Shown piece after piece: positions 34,829 through 41,962 of a DNA stretch of 64,000 bases. This DNA comes from Proteobacteria bacterium UBA6503 (lineage in GTDB: Bacteria > Pseudomonadota > Alphaproteobacteria > UBA1280 > UBA6503), in contig DJLZ01000005.1 of the NCBI GenBank assembly GCA_002436405.1, positions 434,001 through 498,000 of the forward strand, given 5' to 3'. Under the pieces are notes generated by a model. That model did not search any database and was not told where the DNA came from. It saw only the letters and a program-made list of their open reading frames with translations. The translations under genes and the position numbers were made by a program. Position 1 is the first letter of the stretch. Each line of letters starts with the position of its first letter.

Positions 34829-35139
34829 TGACCGACCGTTTTGAAACCTACAGCTTTTTGCCCCCTCTTACGCAAAGTGATGTTGATGCACATATTGATG
34901 TCATCCTAGAGCGTAAGCTTGTGCCCCTTATTGAATATAACGATATGAGCAATCACGTGTTTAGCATGTGGAGCATGTGGCATCTACCTAAAGGCGCAAC
35001 ACCTACAAAGCTTTTGATACGCAAAATGCTAAACCAGTGCACACAAAACAACCCCGGAGCTTATGTACGCCTAAGTGGGTATAATAAGACCGACCGCATG
35101 CACAGCATTAGCTTTATTGTGCACGCCCCTCAGGACTAG
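34828..35139 (+). CDS. RuBisCO small-subunit-like protein
   Basis: 103 residues matching the form I small subunit almost end to end: RFETYSFLPPLTQSDVDAHI, a VPLIEYND strand, MWSMWHLPKGATP, AYVRLSGYNKTDRMHSISF and the final IVHAP. It has the short bacterial beta-A/beta-B loop. Its ATG overlaps the last base of the upstream stop, so the two are translationally coupled and presumably form a complex like L8S8. Form IV RuBisCO-like proteins normally lack small subunits, so its retention beside a catalytically dead large chain is unusual. No cbbX, phosphoribulokinase or carboxysome gene is in the window. Confidence 0.87.
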   Translation: MTDRFETYSFLPPLTQSDVDAHIDVILERKLVPLIEYNDMSNHVFSMWSMWHLPKGATPTKLLIRKMLNQCTQNNPGAYVRLSGYNKTDRMHSISFIVHAPQD

Positions 35140-35147
35140 AATCTAAA

Positions 35148-36371
35148 TTAACTAAAACGCTGACTGATATAGTCACTCAAGATTTGCTGAAACTCTTCAG
35201 CGATGCCTGCACCACGAAGGGTGTGGGCTTTTTTACCATCAATAAACACAGGGGCTGTTGGCGCCTCGCCTGTGCCCGGTAGGCTAATGCCAATATCGGC
35301 GTGCTTACTTTCACCGGGGCCATTCACAATGCAACCCATCACAGCGATGTTAAGCTCTTCAACGCCGGGGTATTTCTCACGCCAGTTGGCAATCTCTGAC
35401 TCAATATAGCCTTGTACTTTGCCTGCCAGTTCTTGGAAGAACGTACTCGTGGTACGGCCGCAGCCTGGGCAAGCCGTAACTTGCGGCGCAAAGTGACGCA
35501 GGCCCATCACCTGCAAAAGCTCTTGGCATACTTTAACTTCAAGCTCACGCCCAGCACCTGGTTCAGGCGTAAGCGATGCACGAATAGTATCGCCAATACC
35601 GTCTTGTAATAGTAGGCCTTCGGCAATGGCAGTAGCTACAATACCTTTACTACCCATACCAGCCTCAGTTAAGCCAAGGTGAAGCGCATAGTTTGAGCGC
35701 TCAGCCAAAGCACGGTAAACAGCCACAAGGTCTTGCACGCGGCTTACTTTGGCTGAGAGGATGATTTTATCCTTCGCTAGACCCATGCTTTCAGCCTTTT
35801 GGGCATTAAGCAGTGCTGACTGTACTAAAGCTTCACGCATCACATAGTCAGATGGTAGTGGTTTTGATAGTGCTGCATTTTCATCCATCAGGCGGGTGGC
35901 AAGGTCTTGATCCAAACTGCCCCAGTTCACACCAATACGCACAGGTTTATTGTGCTTGATGGCAGCCTCAATCATCAATTCAAATTGGCTTTCACGCTTT
36001 TTACCAAAGCCAACGTTGCCGGGGTTAATGCGGTATTTAGCAAGAGCCTCTGCACATTCAGGCACATCGTGCAGCAGCTTATGGCCATTATAATGGAAGC
36101 ACCCAACCAGTGGCACATCAAGGCCATCCGCCAGTAGCTTTGCGCGGATTTGCGGTACGGCACGGGCAGCCTCTTCGGTATTAACCGTTAGGCGCACAAC
36201 CTCTGAACCTGCTTCATAGAGGGCTTTTACCTGTTGGTAGGTTGCCTCAACATCAGCAGTATCGGTATTGGTCATGCTTTGCACAACAACAGGTGCGCCG
36301 CCACCAATAACAACATTCCCCACTTTTACGGCGTGGGTTTTGTGGCGAATAATTTCAGGAAGTGCAACCAT
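35148..36371 (-). CDS. ispG: 4-hydroxy-3-methylbut-2-enyl diphosphate synthase
   Basis: 407 residues. Catalyses the penultimate MEP-pathway step with a [4Fe-4S] cluster. The TIM-barrel part starts with [24 protein letters not shown]. The cluster domain has [13 protein letters not shown] and [20 protein letters not shown], giving the three conserved Cys and the cluster-binding Glu. Length fits the bacterial type. It converges on the small-subunit gene with only 8 bases between, without a visible terminator, and lies 21 bases downstream of an exported-protein gene. Confidence 0.96.
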   Translation of the reverse strand: MVALPEIIRHKTHAVKVGNVVIGGGAPVVVQSMTNTDTADVEATYQQVKALYEAGSEVVRLTVNTEEAARAVPQIRAKLLADGLDVPLVGCFHYNGHKLLHDVPECAEALAKYRINPGNVGFGKKRESQFELMIEAAIKHNKPVRIGVNWGSLDQDLATRLMDENAALSKPLPSDYVMREALVQSALLNAQKAESMGLAKDKIILSAKVSRVQDLVAVYRALAERSNYALHLGLTEAGMGSKGIVATAIAEGLLLQDGIGDTIRASLTPEPGAGRELEVKVCQELLQVMGLRHFAPQVTACPGCGRTTSTFFQELAGKVQGYIESEIANWREKYPGVEELNIAVMGCIVNGPGESKHADIGISLPGTGEAPTAPVFIDGKKAHTLRGAGIAEEFQQILSDYISQRFS

Positions 36372-36392
36372 GGTTTAAATACTTATAATGAG

Positions 36393-37262
36393 TTATTGAC
36401 CCTGTTCTTCGGCTTTACGGCGTTCTTCTTGGCGCATGTTATTCAAAAGCCTAATAGCTTCTTTGGCCGTGCGGCCTTTCATAAGCTTTTTAAATTCTTC
36501 TTGGCGGGTGGGCGAGTAAATTGTAAGGCGAATCTCCTTACGAGCTTCATCATCAAACTCTTTCGCACGCATCATATCAATAGGGGTAATGCGGCCGTTT
36601 GGTAAAACGGTGCTTGCGTCAATGGCTGTGATGCGCCCCTCACCTGCTTTACCACTAAAAGCAAGGGCGTAACCCATCACTTTGCCCAGTGCTGGCTTAA
36701 TGGCAAAGTTTGCACACTTGGCTTCAAGCAATGGTTCACGGCTCAAAGCTTCCCATGTGCCTTGCTGAATGCGCATTTGGTCAGCGTAGTTTAGGCCTAG
36801 GTTTTCTGCAGCTTGTGGGCTTGTAAAAACATCGCCGCAAAGCTCACCAAGGCTATAAACACGCCACTGGGTTGTTGGGTAGCCTAGCAGGGTAATGCCT
36901 TGGCCTACTTTTTCAACTACAGCAGGTGGCACCTGATCCATACGTTTTGAAAGGTTAATGGCATAGGTTTTATCGCCCCCAACCTTTTGCACAGCAAACT
37001 CATAAGTTTCACTGTTATAGGCGTAGTTAAAGCGATCATCGAAGCTCATACTCCAAATAGTACGGCCAACATCTGTCACACGGTAGCTATCCGAAGCCAT
37101 ACCGTTGGTTTCGGCACTGACACGGATTGCACTAAGTGTTTGTTCGGCTTTATCTTTTGGGGTTTCTTGAGCATGGGCACACGCAGTAAACGCAACCGAA
37201 GTTACGGCTGTGCATAGTGCAAATGCCACAAGGCTATGCTTAAAGGGTAAAAAATTCATCAT
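36393..37262 (-). CDS. Exported protein of unknown function upstream of ispG
   Basis: 289 residues. Signal peptide cut after AHAQ or CAHA (about residue 31). The mature part alternates beta-rich segments (TIWSMSFDDRFNYAYN) with two cysteines (GELCGDVF and EAKCANFA) that may pair, and ends in a charged helix (MRQEERRKAEEQGQ). I recognise no family. Two consecutive ATG codons (37262, 37259) are equivalent starts. It is probably co-transcribed with ispG and divergent from efp. Confidence 0.7.
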   Translation of the reverse strand: MMNFLPFKHSLVAFALCTAVTSVAFTACAHAQETPKDKAEQTLSAIRVSAETNGMASDSYRVTDVGRTIWSMSFDDRFNYAYNSETYEFAVQKVGGDKTYAINLSKRMDQVPPAVVEKVGQGITLLGYPTTQWRVYSLGELCGDVFTSPQAAENLGLNYADQMRIQQGTWEALSREPLLEAKCANFAIKPALGKVMGYALAFSGKAGEGRITAIDASTVLPNGRITPIDMMRAKEFDDEARKEIRLTIYSPTRQEEFKKLMKGRTAKEAIRLLNNMRQEERRKAEEQGQ

Positions 37263-37354
37263 GCAAGCAGTGTAACCTATTGCTTTTTTCGGGTCTACTT
37301 GGTAGTTTTCAACTTTATAAATAACTGCAAAACTAACAGTTTCAGGAACATCAT

Positions 37355-37915
37355 ATGAAAATCAATGCAAACAACATCCGCACCGGCATGGTGCTAGAGC
37401 ACGAAGGCCGCCTATGGCGCGTAGCAAAAACACAGCACACACAGCCAGGTAAAGGCGGTGCGTACATGCAGGTTGAAATGAAAGACATTGTAAGCGGTAC
37501 TAAAACAAACATCCGCTTCCGCTCAGCTGAAACTGTAGAAAAAGCTGAAATGGCTCAAAAGCAGATGATGTACCTTTACCGTGATGGTGAAGCCCTAAAC
37601 CTTATGAACAACGAGACCTACGAGCAAATTACCGTTGATGCAGAACTCGCTGGCGAACAAGCCAAATGGCTGCAAGAAAACATGATGGTTGAAGTTGAAA
37701 TGCACGAAAACAACCCAATCGGCATTACCCTACCAGCCTCAATCGAAGTTGGTATTACCGAAGCTGACGCCGCTATTAAAGGCCAAACAGCTAACAACTC
37801 ATTCAAAAACGCAGTTGCCGATAACGGCGAAGCGATTATGGTACCAGCCTTTGTTAACGCTGGTGACCGCATTAAAATTAACACCGAAGACGGCACATAC
37901 ATCGAACGTGCTTAA
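37355..37915 (+). CDS. efp: Elongation factor P
   Basis: 186 residues with three beta-barrel domains. It relieves ribosome stalling at polyproline. The domain I loop TQHTQPGKGGAYMQV carries the Lys (K33) that is modified in many bacteria; neither epmA nor an arginine-rhamnosylation gene is in the window. Domain III ends with GDRIKINTEDGTYIERA, the family signature. It heads the unit efp - IMPase-like - OmpA-like. Confidence 0.96.
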   Translation: MKINANNIRTGMVLEHEGRLWRVAKTQHTQPGKGGAYMQVEMKDIVSGTKTNIRFRSAETVEKAEMAQKQMMYLYRDGEALNLMNNETYEQITVDAELAGEQAKWLQENMMVEVEMHENNPIGITLPASIEVGITEADAAIKGQTANNSFKNAVADNGEAIMVPAFVNAGDRIKINTEDGTYIERA

Positions 37916-37942
37916 CCGATAGAGTATTAAAGGAATATACCC

Positions 37943-38668
37943 ATGGCCCACATTACGTCACCCCGCCTACGCATTGCTGAGCGCATTGCACGCAAGCTTG
38001 CACCAAAAGTGCGCCGCCAAGTAGGTGATATGGCTCGTCAGCAAATAAAAGGCATTTCATTAATGCCTCAAGCTGTTGAATTTGCAAATAAAATGGGTGA
38101 GGATATTGCCTACAACCTATCAGAAAGCTACCCACAGGACACCCTTATCATTAACGGTAAGACCATCCAAGAAGGTGAAGCTGGCCGTGCTGTATGGCAC
38201 ATCAACGCCCTTGGTGGCCTTGAGAACCTGAGCCGTGGTGATGATAACTTCTACCACATGTTCAGCATTACTGTTGATGGCATGCCTGAAGAAGCTTTGG
38301 CGTACGACCCAATCGCTGACCAAGTTGCCCTAGTTGTTAAAGGTAGTGGCGCATTTGGTATGGGCACACGTCTGCGTGTCGCCAACAAGAAAACACCTGA
38401 AAACGGTCGTGTTCATGTTTGGGGTAACAGCATTCCTGATACTGCTAACGGCGCTGATCTACGTATCACAGGTTCAGCTGCGGCTGATGTTTTGGCTGTT
38501 TGCTCAGCTAAAGCTGACGGCCTTGTTGCAACTGACCTTCCACAAGCTGAAGCCTTGTTTGCATGGCTTATGGCAACTGAAAGTGGCGGCCGTGCCAGCA
38601 AACCAGGTGTTGAAAACAAGACCTTTGTTGTTGGAAATAACGCCTTTTATAAACAACTTGCTAAATAA
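37943..38668 (+). CDS. Inositol-monophosphatase-like pseudoenzyme
   Basis: 241 residues aligned along the IMPase fold and placed directly after efp, where alphaproteobacteria usually carry suhB. The metal motif WIIDPLDGTTNF becomes WHINALGGLENL (residues 85-96), losing both Asp and the Thr. The WD of the second site becomes AE (202-203). Structural motifs persist: FYHMFSITVDGMPEEALAYDPIADQ, KGSGAFGMGTRLRVA, ITGSAAADVLAV and ESGGRAS. It should not hydrolyse phosphate esters. E. coli SuhB also has a non-catalytic role with RNA polymerase/NusA, so a retained structural function is possible (inference). Confidence 0.75.
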   Translation: MAHITSPRLRIAERIARKLAPKVRRQVGDMARQQIKGISLMPQAVEFANKMGEDIAYNLSESYPQDTLIINGKTIQEGEAGRAVWHINALGGLENLSRGDDNFYHMFSITVDGMPEEALAYDPIADQVALVVKGSGAFGMGTRLRVANKKTPENGRVHVWGNSIPDTANGADLRITGSAAADVLAVCSAKADGLVATDLPQAEALFAWLMATESGGRASKPGVENKTFVVGNNAFYKQLAK

Positions 38669-38692
38669 ACCTAAGTTATTGGTTTAAGTATT

Positions 38693-40369
38693 ATGCGCCC
38701 TCTTACACCCATCGCCTATTGTTACTCAGGTGCCCTGGCTGTTGTGGGCGCATTGCTTTTGGCAGGAAGCATTAGCCTAACTGCACCGCTTATTATTGGT
38801 GTGCATGTATTTGGCCTATTACCAGCACCGCTATTGGTACATTGGGCCCTACAGCTTGAAGACCAATACGAATGGCTTATTAAAGGCCACGCGAAAGAGC
38901 GTGCAACCGAAGTTGTAACCCCACCAAAGCAGTTCCGTCCGTTTATTAAAAAGCTAGAGGCTGATGTTAGCCATGCCGCTCAACTTCTGATGAAGTTTGA
39001 AAGCAGCTGGCAGCGCCGCGCTTTTGCTGGCCAGTGGTATGCTATGGCTGTAGCTACAGTTGTGGGTGTTGTTGGTTTAGCTGCCCTATTCTTTTACGAA
39101 GCCCTGCCTACAGTTGTAGTGAGCTACATCCCCAATACACCTTGGGCTATTTTAAGTACACTTACCCTTGGCTTGAGCCTTGCAGTGGCAAGCTATATTG
39201 CCTGCGCCATTATTATTAAGGCTGCTGATGAAAACGCTGAAAAGCTAGCCCATTACCTTGAGCAGAAGTCAGATCAAAAAGTAACAATTACACCACTTAA
39301 GCCAACATCAATGGTGCCTGCTATTGGTATTGTGGCCGTGCTTGCGCTGATTCCGGTAACCATTCTGCAGAGTAACTTTGAAGAACAAAAGACTGTGCAA
39401 CAAAAAGCCATTGCTGAAACACAAGAAGTTGCAAAGTCATTAGAAGAGCGTTTGGATGAAACACTGGAAAAGAAAGACTTTTTTGCCACTGAAAACGCTG
39501 GCCTTCTTGAAAAGAATCAAGCTCTTATTACTGAACTTGAGCAATTTAAGAAAACCGATAAGTTGCTGCGCACTGAAATTGATAAGCTTAAAGCCGATGC
39601 CGTAACAACGGCAAAAGAACAAGAAGCCCTTAACACCAAACTAGCTGATGCTCAAAAGACTTTAGCCACAACTGAAGCTAACCTTGCTGAACAAACAAAG
39701 GCCAAAGACACTCTAACAGCTGAAAAAGCCAAACTAGCTAAAGAGCTAGCCGCCCTTAAAACAAGCAAAGCGGCAGCTGATAAAAACAGCACCGAGCTTA
39801 CGAACAAAGTGGCGATGCTAGAAGAGCAAATCACGACACTTAAAGCTCAAGCTGCCAAGTCTGATGAAGCCCTAAAAGATGTTAAAGCCGCACAGCAGCC
39901 ACTGGTGCTTGATGGTGCAATGCTTACGCTACTGCCTGCACTTGCTAAACTAGGCCCTGACAACCAAAGCCTTATTATGCCTGCGGATGTGTTTTTCACT
40001 CCTCAGACAGATACCGAAGAAACGTATTTCATGAATAATGTGAAAGACTTGGTGAATATTCTTGATGCAAAAGTTAAGAAAACTGATGGTTACGCCCTTA
40101 AAGCCTATGTTTATGCTGATGCCCTGCCGCCTGTAACCCTAAAAGACAATATGGCCCTTACCGCTGCACAAGCTGCAAAGCTAGCAAATGCCCTTAAAGC
40201 ACAAGGCCTGCCTGAGCATAAGGTTATGGTTATCCCAATGGGTAATGCCCACGAGGTTGATAGCCGTCTAGACCCTGAAGCCCTAGAAGCCAACCGCCGC
40301 ATTGTGTTTATGGTGGCACCAACAGCTATTGGGCTTAATACACCTGAAGGCGATAAAGCCCAAAACTAA
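38693..40369 (+). CDS. Membrane coiled-coil protein with OmpA/MotB-like C-terminus
   Basis: 558 residues. Two N-terminal helices (about 10-55), two more near 115-175 and one near 208-225, then a long coiled coil (about 230-400, rich in Lys/Glu/Ala heptads) and a C-terminal OmpA-like domain. The latter retains ALKAYVYADALPP, LTAAQAAKLANALKAQGLP and EANRRIVFMV, the last being the peptidoglycan-contact motif of OmpA/MotB/Pal. It probably anchors the inner membrane to peptidoglycan. It follows the IMPase-like gene by 24 bases. No stator partner (MotA-like) is present. Confidence 0.72.
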   Translation: MRPLTPIAYCYSGALAVVGALLLAGSISLTAPLIIGVHVFGLLPAPLLVHWALQLEDQYEWLIKGHAKERATEVVTPPKQFRPFIKKLEADVSHAAQLLMKFESSWQRRAFAGQWYAMAVATVVGVVGLAALFFYEALPTVVVSYIPNTPWAILSTLTLGLSLAVASYIACAIIIKAADENAEKLAHYLEQKSDQKVTITPLKPTSMVPAIGIVAVLALIPVTILQSNFEEQKTVQQKAIAETQEVAKSLEERLDETLEKKDFFATENAGLLEKNQALITELEQFKKTDKLLRTEIDKLKADAVTTAKEQEALNTKLADAQKTLATTEANLAEQTKAKDTLTAEKAKLAKELAALKTSKAAADKNSTELTNKVAMLEEQITTLKAQAAKSDEALKDVKAAQQPLVLDGAMLTLLPALAKLGPDNQSLIMPADVFFTPQTDTEETYFMNNVKDLVNILDAKVKKTDGYALKAYVYADALPPVTLKDNMALTAAQAAKLANALKAQGLPEHKVMVIPMGNAHEVDSRLDPEALEANRRIVFMVAPTAIGLNTPEGDKAQN

Positions 40370-40383
40370 CAGGTTACCGCATA

Positions 40384-40413
40384 AAAAAAGCGCCCACATA
40401 GGGCGCTTTCTTA
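40384..40413. terminator. Bidirectional terminator
   Basis: AAAAAGCGCCC pairs with GGGCGCTTTCTT around ACATA, between the convergent OmpA-like and PCu(A)C genes. Confidence 0.88.
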
Positions 40414-40428
40414 ATTTAAAATACTGTA

Positions 40429-40878
40429 TTAGTGTTGATGCTTCTCTTTTACGAAAGGCTCACGAATTTCAACAGAGGTTGAAAGTGTGCCTGCTTTTTC
40501 AAAAGTAAGCTTAAGGTCAAAGCTTTCGCCTTGCTTCAAAGGTTCTTTTAGGCCAAGTAGCATAATGTGGTAGCCACCAGGCTCAAGGAAAGCTGTACCT
40601 TTGGCTGGTACTTCCAGGCTTTCAACTTCGTTCATACGCATGATGTCGTCAACAAAGGTCATTTCATGCACTTCGGTGCGGTCAGCCACTGTACCTTCAA
40701 CTTTAAGCAAAGCATCAGGTGTTTCAGCGTCGTTTGCAATTACCATGTAAACCGCAGCATTTTTAACGGCTGAGCTTAGTGAGGCACGTGTCCAAGGCTC
40801 TTCAATGGTAATATTCTCAGCCATAGCTAGGCTGGGTGTAAAAGCAAGCGCTGCTGCAAGAAGAAGTGATTTACGCAA
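40429..40878 (-). CDS. PCu(A)C periplasmic copper chaperone
   Basis: 149 residues with a signal peptide (1-20, cut after AMA). The Cu(I)-binding pattern is complete: VHEM, then MRM, then GGYHIM in HM(x)n M (x)n HxM order, plus a His-containing tail (KEKHQH). PCu(A)C proteins deliver copper to the CuA or CuB site of cytochrome c oxidase. No oxidase gene is nearby. Its start overlaps the stop of the preceding 60-residue gene by 8 bases. Confidence 0.9.
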   Translation of the reverse strand: MRKSLLLAAALAFTPSLAMAENITIEEPWTRASLSSAVKNAAVYMVIANDAETPDALLKVEGTVADRTEVHEMTFVDDIMRMNEVESLEVPAKGTAFLEPGGYHIMLLGLKEPLKQGESFDLKLTFEKAGTLSTSVEIREPFVKEKHQH

Positions 40879-41053
40879 CTGATTTAACTTTCTTTACGTT
40901 AATAACGTTATCGTCTGATTTGCTAGGTGCAAAAACAAGATCGCCGTCTGTAACTTCTGGTACTGAACGTAGGATGTAACCTTCGTATAGGCCTTTGTCT
41001 AGACCTTCTGGTGCTTGTAGGCTGTCAAAAAGTTGTGTAACTGTCGATGACAT
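40871..41053 (-). CDS. Conserved-looking 60-residue protein
   Basis: A small soluble protein starting MSSTVTQLFDSLQAPEGLDKG, acidic in the middle and basic at the end (NVKKVKSVA). I recognise no family. An ideal AAGGAG lies nine bases before the ATG at 41053, and the stop overlaps the copper-chaperone start, so it is very probably translated and coupled to it. A longer reading frame from 41170 adds a Cys-rich stretch overlapping pheA and is not supported. Confidence 0.65.
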   Translation of the reverse strand: MSSTVTQLFDSLQAPEGLDKGLYEGYILRSVPEVTDGDLVFAPSKSDDNVINVKKVKSVA

Positions 41054-41132
41054 GATGCATGGCTCCTTTTTAAAATTTGCTCTACTGCAAGGTGGGCAGC
41101 ATAAAGGCTGTTTACAAGCCCTTGCCCGTTGT

Positions 41133-41954
41133 TTATTCGGGTCTTTGTTTGGGGTAGCACCCAAAATCAATGAAAGTATGACATAACTTAGCTGCTTTTT
41201 CTAGCGCTTCACGATGGGCTGGCTTTGCGGTATTGGCTTCAACTTCAAGGTAAAAGCTTGCATCGGTAAAGCTACCGGGGGCTACGTAGCTTTCGATCTT
41301 CAAAAGGTTAAGGCCAGACTCTGCAAAAATAGTTAAAACCTCATACAAAGCATTAACACGGTGCTTAAGCGAGAAGTATAGAGAGGTTACAGCCTCAGCT
41401 TCTTCGGTTAAAGGCTCAGGCTTCTGTGTGGTCCATAGCAAAAAGCGCGTCATGTTTTGGTCTTGGTTGGCAATACCTTTAGCAAGAACATTCAGGTTAA
41501 ACAGTTCAGCTGCAATAGATGAACTAATGGCACCACACGTAACATCACCCTGCTTTGCCACAAACTCAGCCGCTGCGGCTGTATCGCTAAAGGCAGCAGG
41601 CTTCATATCGTGGTTATCTAGGTAGTTACGGCATTGAGCAAGCGCCTGCGGGTGCGAGTATACGGTTTTAATCTCAGAAGCATCCCCTAGCCCCACTAAA
41701 CAGTGATCAATGGTGACGTAATGCTCTTGGTGGATAAACAGCTTGTCCATCCCGCCCAAAAGATCGTGCAGGCCTGATACACGGCCCGCAAGTAGGTTTT
41801 CAAACGGAAGTAGTGCTGCGTCAACCTCGCCATTTAGAACGGCACGTACCGAATGACCAAAGCTTGGCTGCGGCACTGGTGTGGCATCAGGGTAATGGGT
41901 TACAACGGCACCGTGCGAGTACGAGCCTTCAATCCCTTGGAATGCAATTTTCAT
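41133..41954 (-). CDS. pheA: Prephenate dehydratase
   Basis: 273 residues. Converts prephenate to phenylpyruvate. Monofunctional: no chorismate mutase domain. The dehydratase core has AFQGIEGSYSH, LPFENLLAGRV, and the catalytic TRF in NMTRFLLW. A C-terminal ACT domain (ESYVAPGSFTDASFYLEVEA) gives phenylalanine feedback. It lies eight bases after the stop of the GGDEF/EAL gene. Confidence 0.94.
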   Translation of the reverse strand: MKIAFQGIEGSYSHGAVVTHYPDATPVPQPSFGHSVRAVLNGEVDAALLPFENLLAGRVSGLHDLLGGMDKLFIHQEHYVTIDHCLVGLGDASEIKTVYSHPQALAQCRNYLDNHDMKPAAFSDTAAAAEFVAKQGDVTCGAISSSIAAELFNLNVLAKGIANQDQNMTRFLLWTTQKPEPLTEEAEAVTSLYFSLKHRVNALYEVLTIFAESGLNLLKIESYVAPGSFTDASFYLEVEANTAKPAHREALEKAAKLCHTFIDFGCYPKQRPE

Positions 41955-41962
41955 GGGTATGC

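Noticed and set aside
33182..35139. A working carbon-fixing RuBisCO operon
   Set aside because: The metal-binding Lys/Asp/Glu set and other catalytic residues are replaced, an HTH domain is fused, and no phosphoribulokinase, cbbX, cbbR or carboxysome gene is nearby.
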